NCBI RefSeq assembly: GCF_000091325.1
Contig: NC_014012.1
Coordinates: 868,001 to 932,000, forward strand
Length of the DNA stretch: 64,000 nucleotides
Source: Shewanella violacea DSS12
GTDB lineage: Bacteria > Pseudomonadota > Gammaproteobacteria > Enterobacterales > Shewanellaceae
Direction of reading: 5' to 3'
Shown: positions 53,278-64,000 of the stretch, piece after piece
Numbering within the stretch: the stretch's first letter is position 1
Layout of the letters: each line of letters starts with the position of its first letter
Notes under the pieces: model-generated
The model's database searches: none
What the model was told of the DNA's origin: nothing
Seen by the model: the letters and a program-made list of their open reading frames with translations, nothing else
Translations under genes and position numbers: made by a program

Positions 53278-53340
53278 GATCCCTCGTTATCTTAGGGGTT
53301 CAGATTCTGCTTCGCTAAGATAAACGATTCGGTAGTCTTT

Positions 53341-54312
53341 CTAGTGGTTTCGCTCTACAGCAATCTTAGCCAGAGATATAAGGGCTTGCTTGTAATCGCT
53401 ATCTGGAATGCATGATAACGCTTCTATGGCCTTATCAGACTCTTCTAAGGCTCTATTTAAGGTATATTCCAATGCACCACACTTGTTTAGTGCTGTGAGG
53501 ATCTCATCTATGTATTGGGTACCATCACCCAGCTCAATGGCCTTGCGAATCAATGCTTGTTCTTTTTCGGTACCATTAGCTATCGCATAGATTAGTGGTA
53601 GCGTGGGTTTCCCTTCCGCCAAGTCATCGCCTATGTTCTTACCTAACTCTTCGGTATTGGCCGTATAGTCTAGTAGGTCATCGGTTAACTGGAAGGCTGT
53701 GCCTAAGTACTTACCGTAATCAGCCAGTGCAGTCTGTATTTCTATGGGGCTATCTGCGAGCACGCCTGCGAGTCGAGTCGCGGCTTCAAACAGCTTGGCT
53801 GTCTTACAATAGATGACACGCATATAGTTTTCTTCGCTGGTGTCGGGATCGTTACAGTTCATTAACTGCAGAACTTCACCTTCGGCAAGAACGTTGGTTG
53901 CGTCGGCAAGCATCTCTAATACTTTCATGCTGCCTAATTCGGTCATCATTTGGAATGAACGAGTGTAAAGGAAGTCGCCGACTAGTACGCTGGCGCTATT
54001 ACCAAACAAGGCATTGGCAGTTTCTCTGCCTCTACGTAGCATGGACTCGTCTACTACATCATCATGGAGAAGCGATGCCGTATGAATAAACTCAATGATA
54101 GCGGCTAGCTTAAGATGAGCCTCTCCTTGGTAGTCGATTGCTCGAGCAGCCAAAATAGTGAGTAATGGGCGCATGCGTTTGCCGCCACCATTAATAATGT
54201 AGAAGCCTAACTGATTGATCAGGGCCACATCAGATTCAAGTTGAGAGTATATAAGCTTGTTGACGTCTTGCATGTCGCTATCAGCTAACTGACGGATGGC
54301 GTTCAAATCCAT
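53341..54312 (-). CDS. ispB: Octaprenyl diphosphate synthase
   Basis: Trans-prenyltransferase (323 aa) building the octaprenyl side chain of ubiquinone and menaquinone. The first aspartate-rich motif is LLHDDVVDES and the second is QLTDDLLDYT; GGKRMRPLLTIL is the third signature. The ATG lies 276 nt from rplU, divergently, the standard order in Shewanella and E. coli. Confidence 0.95.
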   Translation of the reverse strand: MDLNAIRQLADSDMQDVNKLIYSQLESDVALINQLGFYIINGGGKRMRPLLTILAARAIDYQGEAHLKLAAIIEFIHTASLLHDDVVDESMLRRGRETANALFGNSASVLVGDFLYTRSFQMMTELGSMKVLEMLADATNVLAEGEVLQLMNCNDPDTSEENYMRVIYCKTAKLFEAATRLAGVLADSPIEIQTALADYGKYLGTAFQLTDDLLDYTANTEELGKNIGDDLAEGKPTLPLIYAIANGTEKEQALIRKAIELGDGTQYIDEILTALNKCGALEYTLNRALEESDKAIEALSCIPDSDYKQALISLAKIAVERNH

Positions 54313-54474
54313 AAATAGGCTCTGGTGTGTGGGGACCGAAAAGTATTTGTCGGCCCAAAATTAATGCTTAATGTTATAATTATGGGATTCTACCTAAAAA
54401 AGCGCCGTAAGACAGCACTTGAGGTAAATAGAGCGAGTAATTCTGAACTTTTTTTATTCTTTAACGATTAGGGC

Positions 54475-54503
54475 TTGTCAGCTTACGCTTCTTCGCGTAA
54501 ACT
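54475..54503 (+). promoter_or_regulatory. Candidate sigma-70 promoter of rplU-rpmA
   Basis: TTGTCA (54475-54480) is separated by 17 nt from TAAACT (54498-54503), 86 nt before the rplU start. The spacing is ideal and the boxes are close to consensus. Confidence 0.6.
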
Positions 54504-54588
54504 CCGCCACCATTGTCATTAAAGCTTTTATAACACCCCTGTCTCAACAAATTGAGCCGGCGTGTTAGAATACCGGAGTAAAATAGCT

Positions 54589-54900
54589 ATGTACGCTGTT
54601 TTTCAAAGTGGTGGTAAGCAGCATCGTGTTGCTGAAGGCCATACATTACGTTTAGAAAAATTAGAAGTCGCTACAGGCGATACTGTTGAATTTGACCAAG
54701 TTCTTTTGGTTGCTGACGGTGAGACTGTACACATTGGTGCACCTTTAGTCGAAGGTGGAAAGGTTGTTGCTGAAGTTATCAGCCATGGCCGTCACGATAA
54801 AGTTACTATCGTGAAGTTCCGTCGTCGTAAGCATCACGACAAAAAAATGGGCCACCGTCAGTGGTTCACCGAAGTTAAAATTACAGCTATCAACGCTTAA
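54589..54900 (+). CDS. rplU: 50S ribosomal protein L21
   Basis: Ribosomal protein of 103 aa. [17 protein letters not shown] opens the protein and [16 protein letters not shown], a 23S rRNA contact, is near the C-terminus. The start at 54589 has GGAG 10 nt upstream; the frame extends nine codons further. It leads the rplU-rpmA pair, followed by obg. Confidence 0.98.
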   Translation: MYAVFQSGGKQHRVAEGHTLRLEKLEVATGDTVEFDQVLLVADGETVHIGAPLVEGGKVVAEVISHGRHDKVTIVKFRRRKHHDKKMGHRQWFTEVKITAINA

Positions 54901-54912
54901 TTAGGAGTCTAA

Positions 54913-55170
<258 letters not shown>

Positions 55171-55198
55171 TCTTTAGCTTTTGCTAAGATTGCTTGTG

Positions 55199-55231
55199 AA
55201 AGCCCCGCCTTTGGTGGGGCTTTATTGTTTT
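55199..55231 (+). terminator. Rho-independent terminator after rpmA
   Basis: AAAGCCCCGCC pairs with GGTGGGGCTTT (one mismatch) and is followed by ATTGTTTT. It separates the ribosomal genes from obg. Confidence 0.82.
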
Positions 55232-55287
55232 AGATATTTAAGAAATGTTTTGGCGACCCCAGGCGGAAACGGGTATAATTCGTTTAA

Positions 55288-56472
<1,185 letters not shown>

Positions 56473-56534
56473 GTATTTATACTGCTTTTGTTGTAATAGG
56501 AGCACCATTTTGAGTTATATTCTTCGGGATTAAT

Positions 56535-57296
56535 GTGTACGCAGATACTCAAAATGAGATCACCCGGCAAGTTGTCCGGGTCGCTCAACTCCTACTAGCC
56601 TATGGCGCTGATTCTGAACTGGTTGAAGAGATCAGTCAGCGCTTAGGTTATGCATTGGGTCTCGCCAGTGTTGAAATTTCTATCTCATCAAACTCCCTAG
56701 TATTAACTAGCCTAGTTCATGGCCGCTGTATCACTACTACTCGGCGCACCCGTGAGCATGGTATTAACATGACCGTTATCTGTGAACTGCAGAGAATATG
56801 CTTACTGACAGAGAAAGGCTTATATGGCCTTTATGAAGTAAGGAAGCGGGTCTCCAGAATTCGACCTAAAACCTATCCGACACATTATCTAGTACCCATG
56901 ATTGGTTTATCATGCGCAAGCTTCTGTCACATGTTCGGTGGCGATCTTGCTGCATCAATATTGACCTTTTTTGCGTCTTCGGTGGGCATGTTTGTCAGGA
57001 TTTCTATTGCCAAGCATCATTTCAATTTACTGTTAAACTTTGCCGTAACGGCTTTCGTGACTACTTTAATAGCCCAGCTTGGCTATCAAATTTCCTTTAC
57101 CGAAACCCCCAAATTACCCATGGCTGCGAGTGTGCTTATGTTAGTCCCTGGCTTCCCCATGATAAATGCCATTTCTGATATGGTGAAGGGGCATCTTAAT
57201 GTCGGTATCTCAAGATGGGGACATGCGACTATATTGACCGTAGCGTCGGTTATAGGTATTACCATGGCGATGCAACTCGGTGGGTTATTTCTTTGA
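56535..57296 (+). CDS. yjjP: YjjP family (DUF1212, threonine/serine exporter N-domain) membrane protein
   Basis: Membrane protein of 253 aa. The cytoplasmic N-terminal DUF1212 domain (1-120, LLAYGADSELVEEISQRLG, SRIRPKTYPTHYL) precedes five hydrophobic segments (about 125-250; LVPGFPMINAISDMVKGHLN is a family landmark). E. coli YjjP acts with YjjB in succinate export. It starts at GTG 56535 with CGGGA 6-7 nt upstream, a weak site. Its stop overlaps the yjjB start (TGATG), so the two are coupled. Confidence 0.9.
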   Translation: MYADTQNEITRQVVRVAQLLLAYGADSELVEEISQRLGYALGLASVEISISSNSLVLTSLVHGRCITTTRRTREHGINMTVICELQRICLLTEKGLYGLYEVRKRVSRIRPKTYPTHYLVPMIGLSCASFCHMFGGDLAASILTFFASSVGMFVRISIAKHHFNLLLNFAVTAFVTTLIAQLGYQISFTETPKLPMAASVLMLVPGFPMINAISDMVKGHLNVGISRWGHATILTVASVIGITMAMQLGGLFL

Positions 57297-57775
57297 TGAA
57301 CCCATTGATTGAACTTTTATGCTCCTTACTCAATGATGCGCTGTTTTCGGCAATACCTGCAGTCGGTTTCGCCATGGTATTTAATGTCCCCAAACGATTC
57401 CTTCCCTATTGTGCGTTAGCGGGAGCTATAGGCCACAGTAGTAGAACTTTATTACTTCATACGGGTTTGCCCATCGAGTGGGCGACATTCGCGGCAGCGG
57501 GCCTTGTGGGTCTTATCACTATAGGTTTTGCCAAACGTCATATGGCGCCACCTCTCATGTACGCGGTCGCTGCTATTATCCCCATGGTGCCAGGAACCTA
57601 TGCGTTTAATACCGTTATCGCTTTGGTTGAGCTGACGACACAATCTGAGATCAGTTCAGAGCTTACTTCTCAGGTTATTCGTAATGGTTTAAAAACCGTG
57701 TTTATTCTTGGTGCCTTATCGGTAGGCTTAGCTATGCCTGGTTTGCTTTATTTTAGAAGTCGACCAGTCATTTAA
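57296..57775 (+). CDS. yjjB: YjjB family (DUF3815) membrane protein
   Basis: Inner-membrane protein of 159 aa with about five helices. FAMVFNVPKRFLPYCALAG, the GHSSRTLLLHTG loop and PPLMYAVAAIIPMVPGTYAF are typical of the family. It completes the YjjP/YjjB transporter. The start ATG at 57296 overlaps the yjjP stop; a longer frame from 57215 lies inside yjjP and is unlikely. Confidence 0.9.
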   Translation: MNPLIELLCSLLNDALFSAIPAVGFAMVFNVPKRFLPYCALAGAIGHSSRTLLLHTGLPIEWATFAAAGLVGLITIGFAKRHMAPPLMYAVAAIIPMVPGTYAFNTVIALVELTTQSEISSELTSQVIRNGLKTVFILGALSVGLAMPGLLYFRSRPVI

Positions 57776-57807
57776 ATTTAGTGGGTCACAGACACCCGGA
57801 GATAACT

Positions 57808-58290
57808 ATGAAAATCGCCATGATAGCTGCGATGGCTAATAATCGTGTCATTGGCAAGGATAACCAGATGCCCTGGCATCTTCCTGAAGACCTGAAACAC
57901 TTTAAGGCCATGACGCTAGGTAAACCTATTGTCATGGGTCGTAAGACTTATGACTCCATTGGCCGCGCGCTACCCGGTCGGCTTAATATCGTCATTAGCC
58001 GTCAAGAAGGGCTAAGCATACCGGGAGTCACCTGTGTCACTTCATTCGAAATGGCTGTGGAAGCGGCCGGAGAATGTGAAGAACTGGTGGTGATAGGTGG
58101 TGGACAGCTTTACGCCTCTCTTTTAAGTAAAGCGGACAAGCTTTATCTGACTGAAATCAATTTAGATGTTGCTGGTGATACGTTTTTTCCTCAGTGGGAC
58201 GATGGTTCCTGGGAGCGGATTAGTCAAGAAATGTTGGTAAATGGTGCTGGATTGGAATATAGCTTTATCAACTTGGTTAAAAAATGTTAA
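57808..58290 (+). CDS. folA: Dihydrofolate reductase
   Basis: Cytoplasmic NADPH enzyme of 160 aa reducing dihydrofolate, target of trimethoprim. MIAAMANNRVIGKDNQMPWH contains the Met20 loop; the catalytic acid is in HLPEDLKHFKAMT; GRKTYDSIGRALPGR and VVIGGGQLY bind NADPH. Length is that of E. coli FolA. GGAG lies 7 nt before the ATG at 57808. It follows yjjB by 32 nt and may share its mRNA. Confidence 0.97.
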   Translation: MKIAMIAAMANNRVIGKDNQMPWHLPEDLKHFKAMTLGKPIVMGRKTYDSIGRALPGRLNIVISRQEGLSIPGVTCVTSFEMAVEAAGECEELVVIGGGQLYASLLSKADKLYLTEINLDVAGDTFFPQWDDGSWERISQEMLVNGAGLEYSFINLVKKC

Positions 58291-58382
58291 ATTATGCTTG
58301 TTGTTATGTTTCGGGTGGGGCATATAAAAATTAATTATTGATGCTCTACAGTATAAAAATAAATAATAAGAAGGAATATCGG

Positions 58383-58772
58383 ATGCGTCTGTTACCTACG
58401 AGCATAGTTGCTATTATCGCGGCATCGGCATTTTCTATGCCTGTACAAGCCAATTCAGATCAACTCGCCGCGAATATTTGTAATTATGTCCAAGCTGATG
58501 ATAAGAACCGTTTGCGCAAAAAACTAAAAGAAAATCGAGTCAAGCTACGTAACATCTATTCGGGTGTTAAGTGCAACGGAGACAGTTTATTGCGCACTGC
58601 AATGAATAGTGGTTCAGAGAAGGTGGGGACCTTTATCGCCAAACGTCTTTCAGTATCAGAGCTTACAGCTACAGAAACAGATGGTAAGACTATCCTTGAT
58701 TGGGCCAATGGCAATGGTCACGGTGCTAGTGCCATCACGACTGCCATAAAAGACAGAACGGCAGGCGGTTAA
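58383..58772 (+). CDS. DUF3718-type exported protein
   Basis: Exported protein of 129 aa. The signal peptide covers residues 1-22 (IVAIIAASAFSMPVQA). The mature part (NSDQLAANICNYVQADDKNR, KLRNIYSGVKCNGDSLLR) matches proteins labelled DUF3718 in Shewanella and relatives, and the middle looks like one or two ankyrin-like helical pairs. Two cysteines could be linked. The ATG at 58383 has GGAAT 5-6 nt upstream. Function unknown. Confidence 0.85.
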   Translation: MRLLPTSIVAIIAASAFSMPVQANSDQLAANICNYVQADDKNRLRKKLKENRVKLRNIYSGVKCNGDSLLRTAMNSGSEKVGTFIAKRLSVSELTATETDGKTILDWANGNGHGASAITTAIKDRTAGG

Positions 58773-58795
58773 AGACTTACATTGTAGAACTTATA

Positions 58796-58830
58796 AAAAT
58801 GCCGGATACATAAGTATCCGGCATTTTTTT
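58796..58830. terminator. Bidirectional terminator between the DUF3718 gene and the chemoreceptor array
   Basis: AAAATGCCGGATAC and GTATCCGGCATTTT pair around ATAA, followed by T-runs on both strands. It would stop transcription from either side. Confidence 0.92.
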
Positions 58831-58841
58831 AGTTTTAGAAC

Positions 58842-59368
58842 CTAGAAACCTTAAACTCTCTTACTCAAGCCTGTAGCTCCTCGGCAAGTTTAGCCACTTG
58901 ATAGCTTGGCTATGGGACCCATCTGTTCTAGCCTATAAACCGTAAATTCTAAACCTTAAACTCTCTAACAGATGCTTGCAGTTCTTCTGCAAGTTTAGCC
59001 ACTTGATGACTGAGTTATGGGATCCGACTGTTCTGGCCTATAAACCGTAAATTCTAAACCTTAAACTCCCTAACAGATGCTTGCAGTTCTTCTGCAAGTT
59101 TAGCCACTTGATAGCTTGGCTATGGGACCCATCTGTTCTAGCCTATAAACCGTAAATTCTAAACCTTAAACTCTCTAACAGATGCTTGCAGTTCTTCTGC
59201 AAGTTTAGCCACTTGATGACTGAGTTATGAGATCCGACTGTTCTGGCCTATAAACCGTAAATTCTAAACCTTAAACTCTCTAACAGATGCTTGCAGTTCT
59301 TCTGCAAGTTTAGCCACTTGATGACTGAGTTATGGGATCCGACTGTTCTAGCCTATAAACCGTAAATT
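58842..59368. repeat. Tandem array (105-bp period) of the 3' end of the chemoreceptor gene
   Basis: Five copies lie beyond the chemoreceptor stop. The landmark GATGCTTGCAGTTCTTCTGC is at 58971, 59076, 59181, 59286 and, in the gene, 59391, an exact period of 105 bp; a diverged copy starts near 58846. Each copy contains the coding sequence for the last ~18 residues plus about 50 bp past the stop. Two versions of the spacer (GATAGCTTGGCTATGGG and GATGACTGAGTTATGGG) alternate in copies 1 to 4. Confidence 0.95.
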
Positions 59369-61396
59369 CTAAACCTTAAACTCTCTAACAGATGCTTGCA
59401 GTTCTTCTGCAAGTTTAGCCACTTGATGACTGGACTGAGCTGTTTGATCGGCGCCAGTGGAGGTCTCTTCTGAGATGGCGGCTATGTGCTCAAGCTTCTC
59501 TGACACCTGCTGACTCACTATGTTTTGTTCTTGTGCTGCATTGGCGATATGAGTGCCCGAGTCATGTGCCTTGTGCACTGCTTCGCTGATACTTTCTAAT
59601 GCTAGATTAGCCTGCTCAGTTTTCTCTACACAGGTATTTGCTTGAGTGCGTCCTAGCTCCATGACGGCAACGGCCTGTTGAGCACCCTCTTGCAGAACTT
59701 GAATCATCTGTTGGATCTCTTGAGTCGAGTCCTGGGTTCTCGAAGCCAGACTACGTACTTCATCGGCAACGACGGCAAAGCCGCGTCCCTGCTCACCGGC
59801 TCGTGCAGCTTCGATGGCTGCATTGAGGGCTAATAGGTTAGTCTGCTCGGCGATGCCGCGTATCACATCGAGAATCGAACCAATGGAGGCACTATCTGAA
59901 TGTAATTTATTGATGACTATGCCTGCTTTAGCAACTTCATCGGCCAAGGCCAAGATTGTCTGTTTATTCTCATCGGCAATGGCGCGCATATGTTGCGCTT
60001 CATCATCGGCTTGCTTGATTTGAATAAGGGCATCATCTGCACTGTTAGTAACCTGCTCGGCACTGGAACTCAACTGAGCCGTTGCCGTGGCAACTTGATC
60101 GACCTGGCTCTTCTGCTCCTGAATACCTACTGTAGTTTGGGCCGTTATTGCAGAGGTTTCTTCTGCGGCGGCAGCAAGTTGATTGGAGCGATCCAAGATA
60201 CCCTGGATAAGATCTCTTAGGCTATCCACCAGACGGTTACAGTTGCGTGATAGTTCTGCAAACTCATCGTGGCCGGAATCATCTAACTTGTGGGTCAGAT
60301 CTCCGGAAGCTAAAACCTTGAGTGCATTATTAACTTTATCCAGTGAACGTTTTAAAGGTCTGATCACTGCGATACTGATTATTATGGCCAGTATGATGGC
60401 GATGATAATCAGAATACGGGTGTTTAAACTCGCTGCATCTATATCTTCAATCGCACTTTGGCTTACGGTCCTAGACACTGATTCTACTTTATTGGTCAAG
60501 TCTTTCATGCTGTCATTGGCAGCTTGTACGTCTTTTTCTACTTGAGACAGCATTTGAGATGCAGACGTATGGAAGTTAAGTTGACGTCCCTTCATAGCTT
60601 GTATTGAGCCACTGCCATGGAGCATGTTGAAGACTTTATTCGCTTCTTTGTTGATGTTGTTTAATAGGGTTTGATCGATAACGCCTTGTGAGTGACGGGT
60701 GACATATTCGAGTTTACTTCTGGCTTCACTGACGATGTAATCCAGCTCTTTAGAGATGGTTTGGTATTGCTTTTTTGTTTGACTGTTAATTAGATCATAG
60801 CTGGTGCTGACTATGCCGCTGAAGCTGTTATCTATATTTCCTGCTGTGGCGGCAATCTCTTGTTCTGTGGGATTGTCACTCATCTCGAGATCGATGAGAT
60901 CCAGTAGTAATGAAGCCGTGTCATCGGCGGATAGTTCTAGAATATCCAGTTTTATTGCCAGCTTTTCCTGAGTGACTAACTCGTTCTCACGGGTTTTAAT
61001 CATCTTCTCGCCATTAGCGATGAAGTTTTGGTAACTCTGGTGTAAATTTGAAATAGTACCCGAGAAATCGGCTTGATCTTGTTCGCCAACAATTCTGGAT
61101 AGCTGAGCTAGCTTGGAATTAAAGTCTTTATCTAGTTTATTAAATTTATTAGATATCTTAGGAAGATCTTGGGATTTTTTTGTATGGTATGCCACCAGAA
61201 TCTGTTTCTCTTGTCGAGCTATGCCCTGTAAGAGGTAGGCGGTAGATTCTAATGCGGGAATACTGATTTCTTGTAGTACTTGTGTGCTGGTTTTTAACTT
61301 ACTATTTGTCAGTAGAGAGGCCGCGCCTAATCCTACTAACAGTAAAGTAACGATACTAAACCCGCCAATGACTCGGGTGGCGACATTCATTTTCAT
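59369..61396 (-). CDS. Methyl-accepting chemotaxis protein
   Basis: Inner-membrane chemoreceptor of 675 aa. Helix 1 is at 11-31 ([18 protein letters not shown]), a large helical periplasmic sensor domain covers about 35-320, and helix 2 lies near 330-350 ([16 protein letters not shown]). A HAMP domain then leads to the signalling coiled coil with the hairpin tip [40 protein letters not shown]. The ligand is unknown. GGAG lies 6 nt before the ATG. Its 3' end is multiplied downstream. Confidence 0.95.
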   Translation of the reverse strand: MKMNVATRVIGGFSIVTLLLVGLGAASLLTNSKLKTSTQVLQEISIPALESTAYLLQGIARQEKQILVAYHTKKSQDLPKISNKFNKLDKDFNSKLAQLSRIVGEQDQADFSGTISNLHQSYQNFIANGEKMIKTRENELVTQEKLAIKLDILELSADDTASLLLDLIDLEMSDNPTEQEIAATAGNIDNSFSGIVSTSYDLINSQTKKQYQTISKELDYIVSEARSKLEYVTRHSQGVIDQTLLNNINKEANKVFNMLHGSGSIQAMKGRQLNFHTSASQMLSQVEKDVQAANDSMKDLTNKVESVSRTVSQSAIEDIDAASLNTRILIIIAIILAIIISIAVIRPLKRSLDKVNNALKVLASGDLTHKLDDSGHDEFAELSRNCNRLVDSLRDLIQGILDRSNQLAAAAEETSAITAQTTVGIQEQKSQVDQVATATAQLSSSAEQVTNSADDALIQIKQADDEAQHMRAIADENKQTILALADEVAKAGIVINKLHSDSASIGSILDVIRGIAEQTNLLALNAAIEAARAGEQGRGFAVVADEVRSLASRTQDSTQEIQQMIQVLQEGAQQAVAVMELGRTQANTCVEKTEQANLALESISEAVHKAHDSGTHIANAAQEQNIVSQQVSEKLEHIAAISEETSTGADQTAQSSHQVAKLAEELQASVREFKV

Positions 61397-61540
61397 AGGG
61401 TACTCCGATTATTGTTATTATTATGTTTTCCCGTAACAATTAAGTTGCCGTTGCCCTTGGTCGTAAAGATGTTTAAATTCAAGGGTTGGCAGAAAACAAT
61501 CGCTTCCAATTTTATTATATCGGCCAACTTACCAGCTAGT

Positions 61541-62365
61541 TTAACTCTTTTTTAACTTATTTTGGGTAATTTTTTGATCTGACTCCATATGCCATAACGT
61601 CAGATGATTACCCCAACAACAGCCCGTATCCAGAGCATAAATATTGGGATTCTCAACTTTTCCCATCACAGCTGCCCAATGACCGAAGATCAAGGTGTGT
61701 GTCTCCTTGATTAACCCATTAGCGTTAAACCAAGGGGTTAGACTGGGATCCTGACAATCATCAGGTGAGAGCTTACAATCGAAATCCAGTCCACCGTCGG
61801 GGCGTAAGAAACGCATGCGAGTCAGGGCGTTGATACAATATATTTGTCGTTGTAATTCTGACGCATTTTCGTCCCATACATGAGTTTTATTGGTGTACAT
61901 TTTGGCGATTAAGGCTGGAATATAATCTTGAGAGGTTAAGGCCTTGCTGACGAGTTGAGCCTGAGCTCTTAAGGTCTGAATATCCCATTGGGGAGGGACG
62001 CCCGCATGAGTCATAATGATATTCTGCTCGGGAAGTTCCTGTACCAGAGGTTGTAATCTTAGCCAGCCAATTAATGAGCCTAAATCGGCCGCATCTAAGA
62101 GTGCATCGAGTTGGTCTTTCGGATTTACACGTTTAATTTTTGCGGCAACTGCCATCAGGTGAAGATCATGGTTGCCTAATACCACCTTAGCCGACCCATC
62201 AAGCTGCTTGAAGTATCTTAGGGTGGGAAGTGAACCTTCTCCTCTGGCAATGAGATCGCCGACTGCCCAAAGCACATCTGTGGAAGGGTTGAAGTCAACT
62301 TTAGCAAGTACTAGTTCTAGCTCTTCAAAACAACCCTGAATATCCCCGACAAAGTAATTAGCCAT
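61541..62365 (-). CDS. apaH: Bis(5'-nucleosyl)-tetraphosphatase ApaH
   Basis: Symmetrical Ap4A hydrolase of the calcineurin-like phosphatase family, 274 aa. Metal motifs are VGDIQGCFEEL (GDxxG) near 7, VGDLIARGEGS (GDxxxRG), LGNHDLHLMAV (GNHD) near 65-68, and THAGVPP. It degrades diadenosine tetraphosphate. It ends the pdxA-rsmA-apaG-apaH cluster, 19 nt after apaG. Confidence 0.96.
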   Translation of the reverse strand: MANYFVGDIQGCFEELELVLAKVDFNPSTDVLWAVGDLIARGEGSLPTLRYFKQLDGSAKVVLGNHDLHLMAVAAKIKRVNPKDQLDALLDAADLGSLIGWLRLQPLVQELPEQNIIMTHAGVPPQWDIQTLRAQAQLVSKALTSQDYIPALIAKMYTNKTHVWDENASELQRQIYCINALTRMRFLRPDGGLDFDCKLSPDDCQDPSLTPWFNANGLIKETHTLIFGHWAAVMGKVENPNIYALDTGCCWGNHLTLWHMESDQKITQNKLKKS

Positions 62366-62384
62366 CTAAATACACGCCTTTAAA

Positions 62385-62765
62385 TTAGTGGAGTAAACCT
62401 GGAACGGCTAGCCTAAATGGATGAATTGTCGCTTCGAATCGTTCACCATCATCGGTCACCATAGTGTATGTGCCTTGCATGACCCCAAGAGGGGTTTCTA
62501 GCACTGTACCACTGCTATATTGGTATGCGGTGTTTGGCTCTATTCTTGGAGTCTCTCCGACGACACCAGCACCTTGGACTTCACTCTTATGGTTATTTGC
62601 ATCGGTAATACGCCAGTGGCGGCTTTCCAATGTGGCCGCTACTTGTCCCAGATTGATGATGGTGATGGTATATCTAAAAAGGTATCTCTCCTCTTTGGCA
62701 GATGATTGCTCTTCAATATATTCAGTTTTTACTTCAACCTTGATGGTCGACCCGAGCTCAGACAT
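62385..62765 (-). CDS. apaG: ApaG (CorD) family protein
   Basis: Small protein of 126 aa with a fibronectin-III-like beta fold. YRYTITIINLGQ-like text, SRHWRITDANNH, VQGAGVVGETPRIEPNTAYQYSS (split by turns) and GVMQGTYTMV are characteristic. Biochemical role is not settled; related to magnesium/cobalt resistance phenotypes. It lies between rsmA and apaH, with a terminator-like hairpin upstream. Confidence 0.95.
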   Translation of the reverse strand: MSELGSTIKVEVKTEYIEEQSSAKEERYLFRYTITIINLGQVAATLESRHWRITDANNHKSEVQGAGVVGETPRIEPNTAYQYSSGTVLETPLGVMQGTYTMVTDDGERFEATIHPFRLAVPGLLH

Positions 62766-62781
62766 AAGTTACCTTTTTGAC

Positions 62782-62806
62782 AAAAAAAAGGAGGGCAAGC
62801 CCTCCT
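62782..62806 (-). terminator. Terminator-like hairpin between rsmA and apaG
   Basis: On the minus strand GGAGGGC and GCCCTCC form a tight hairpin followed by T8. It lies only 17 nt upstream of the apaG start, so apaG-apaH may be expressed by read-through or an internal promoter. Confidence 0.85.
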
Positions 62807-62863
62807 ATTCTATTTCTATGTATTCTTGTGTTGATTCACAATCGAGAGTCCCGAGATAATGAA

Positions 62864-63682
62864 CTAAGCTCGTTCACCAGCCTTCTTATCCAAGAGCATG
62901 TTAGCCATGGATACGTATTGCTCAACAGTGATCTGTTCCGGTCTCAATGATGAATCTATGTTGAGAGCCAGGAACTCTTCATCAGTAATCATATGCTTTA
63001 AATTGTTACGTAAGGTCTTGCGACGCATGCTGAAAGCCGTAGTTGTCATACGTCTAAGAAATTCCACATCACTACATGGCCAAGGTTTCTGCTTGTAAGG
63101 GACTAATCGTACCACTGCAGAGTTAACCTTAGGTGCTGGTGTAAAACATTCTGGCGGTACTTCCAGTACTGGCATGATCTGGCAATGATATTGAGCCATC
63201 ACAGTCAAGCGACCATAGGCCTTAGTTCCAGGAGTGGCAGACAGTCTTAATACCACCTCTTTTTGTAGCATAAAATGCATGTGCTTGATGTGTTCTGCAA
63301 ATTCGAACAGATGAAACATCAAGGGAGTAGAGATGTTATAAGGCAAGTTGCCAAAAACTTTAAGTTCCTTGCCTTCTTCTATCAGTTGGCTGAAATCGAA
63401 ATTTAGGGCATCACCCTGATGGATTTCTAACTTATGTTTCAGGGTCGGGTGCTCATGTAGTCGTGCAACCAGATCTTTATCTAGTTCAACCACAGTCAAC
63501 TTATCTATGGATTCGGCAACTGGCTCTGTTAGCGCGCCGAGACCCGGGCCGATTTCGACCATGACATGATCATTGTCAGGTGATATAGCGCCGACAATAC
63601 GATTAATGACGTTATGATCTGTCAGGAAGTTCTGTCCGAAACGTTTTTTGGCTGTATGGCCTAAATGTACTTTATTACTCAT
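62864..63682 (-). CDS. rsmA: 16S rRNA dimethyladenosine transferase RsmA (KsgA)
   Basis: SAM-dependent methylase of 272 aa that dimethylates A1518 and A1519 in the 3' hairpin of 16S r[12 protein letters not shown] opens the enzyme; [13 protein letters not shown] is the SAM motif; NLPYNIST is the catalytic NLPY; the C-terminal domain follows with RKTLRNNLK. It starts 11 nt after the pdxA stop, so the two are co-transcribed. Confidence 0.97.
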   Translation of the reverse strand: MSNKVHLGHTAKKRFGQNFLTDHNVINRIVGAISPDNDHVMVEIGPGLGALTEPVAESIDKLTVVELDKDLVARLHEHPTLKHKLEIHQGDALNFDFSQLIEEGKELKVFGNLPYNISTPLMFHLFEFAEHIKHMHFMLQKEVVLRLSATPGTKAYGRLTVMAQYHCQIMPVLEVPPECFTPAPKVNSAVVRLVPYKQKPWPCSDVEFLRRMTTTAFSMRRKTLRNNLKHMITDEEFLALNIDSSLRPEQITVEQYVSMANMLLDKKAGERA

Positions 63683-63693
63683 CTGCTATTCTA

Positions 63694-64000
63694 TTATCCA
63701 GCTTTTACTGCCAAATCTATGGCTTTATTTAGTGCGCAGACGAAGCTTCCTATGTCTGCAGTACCGGTTCCGGCGAGGTCTAGCGCTGTGCCATGGTCGA
63801 CGGAGGTACGAATGTAGGGGAGTCCTAAGGTAATGTTGACTGAGCTACCAAACCCCTGAGATTTAAGAACTGGAAGGCCTTGATCGTGATACATGGCGAG
63901 TATCACATCTGCATCTTCGAGATACTTAGGTTGGAAAATGGTGTCTGCCGGTAGAGGGCCTACGATACTAATTCCTAGCTCACGTAACTCTTCAAGTGCT
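63694..64000 (-). CDS. pdxA: 4-hydroxythreonine-4-phosphate dehydrogenase PdxA, C-terminal part
   Basis: The reading frame is open to the right edge, so only the last ~101 residues are here, from [20 protein letters not shown] onward. [17 protein letters not shown], with metal- and substrate-binding His/Asp, and [16 protein letters not shown] are the family landmarks. It is an enzyme of pyridoxal phosphate synthesis. Order pdxA-rsmA-apaG-apaH is the same as in E. coli. Confidence 0.95.
   Translation of the reverse strand, partial: ALEELRELGISIVGPLPADTIFQPKYLEDADVILAMYHDQGLPVLKSQGFGSSVNITLGLPYIRTSVDHGTALDLAGTGTADIGSFVCALNKAIDLAVKAG

Overview
The window looks like a chromosomal segment of a marine gammaproteobacterium of the Shewanella type. 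This rests on gene order and content: xerD-dsbC-recJ, a NarQ/NarP pair, glnK-amtB, a DyP peroxidase, slyX next to fkpA, argR divergent from mdh, rplU-rpmA-obg and pdxA-rsmA-apaG-apaH. The DUF3718, PBPRA1643/SEC-C and YacL small proteins fit as well. The genus is inferred from recognition of these families, not from a database search. No rRNA, tRNA, CRISPR array or prophage was seen.

Layout. 1-4.6 kb: end of a branched-chain amino acid carrier, then xerD, dsbC and recJ. 4.6-6.1 kb: hairpins, a 31-unit array of an 8-bp repeat and two small unknown genes. 6.2-15.8 kb is the accessory region. It holds a Y1/RAYT-type transposase, three tandem copies of a ~150-bp repeat, and a minus-strand operon of three thiol-redox genes (DsbD-like channel, TlpA-like thioredoxin, secreted redoxin) with a divergent CadC-like regulator. 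Another copy of the 150-bp repeat follows, then two small genes, the wreck of an RND efflux operon and a stretch rich in short repeats. 15.9-30.3 kb: rpiA, a DUF808 protein, a cyclophilin lipoprotein, a LysR regulator facing cidA-cidB, a phosphoribosyltransferase, a lipoprotein of M1-aminopeptidase type without its zinc site, lpoB with a partner lipoprotein, a WD40 lipoprotein, slyX, fkpA and yacL. 30.3-49.6 kb: narQ-narP, glnK-amtB, a DUF4785/hydrolase pair, DAHP synthase, an Atm1-type ABC exporter, fpr, a GST and a Fur-type iron ABC transporter. 49.7-64 kb: DyP peroxidase, a cupin, argR/mdh, ispB, rplU-rpmA-obg, yjjP-yjjB, folA, a chemoreceptor, apaH-apaG-rsmA and the end of pdxA.

Themes. 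Periplasmic thiol chemistry appears twice (DsbC; the accessory DsbD/TlpA/redoxin set). Nitrogen signalling (GlnK/AmtB, ArgR, NarQP) and iron uptake (fbp-like operon with a perfect 7-1-7 Fur palindrome) are also represented. Short tandem repeats sit just downstream of stop codons at several loci. Two loci (cyclophilin/LysR and the chemoreceptor) show duplications of gene 3' ends.

Most worth checking: argR is readable only with a +1 shift at a UUU-UAA site; the M1 aminopeptidase homologue has lost every zinc ligand; and the redox operon is bracketed by transposase-associated repeats. I cannot claim a proven new system from sequence alone.
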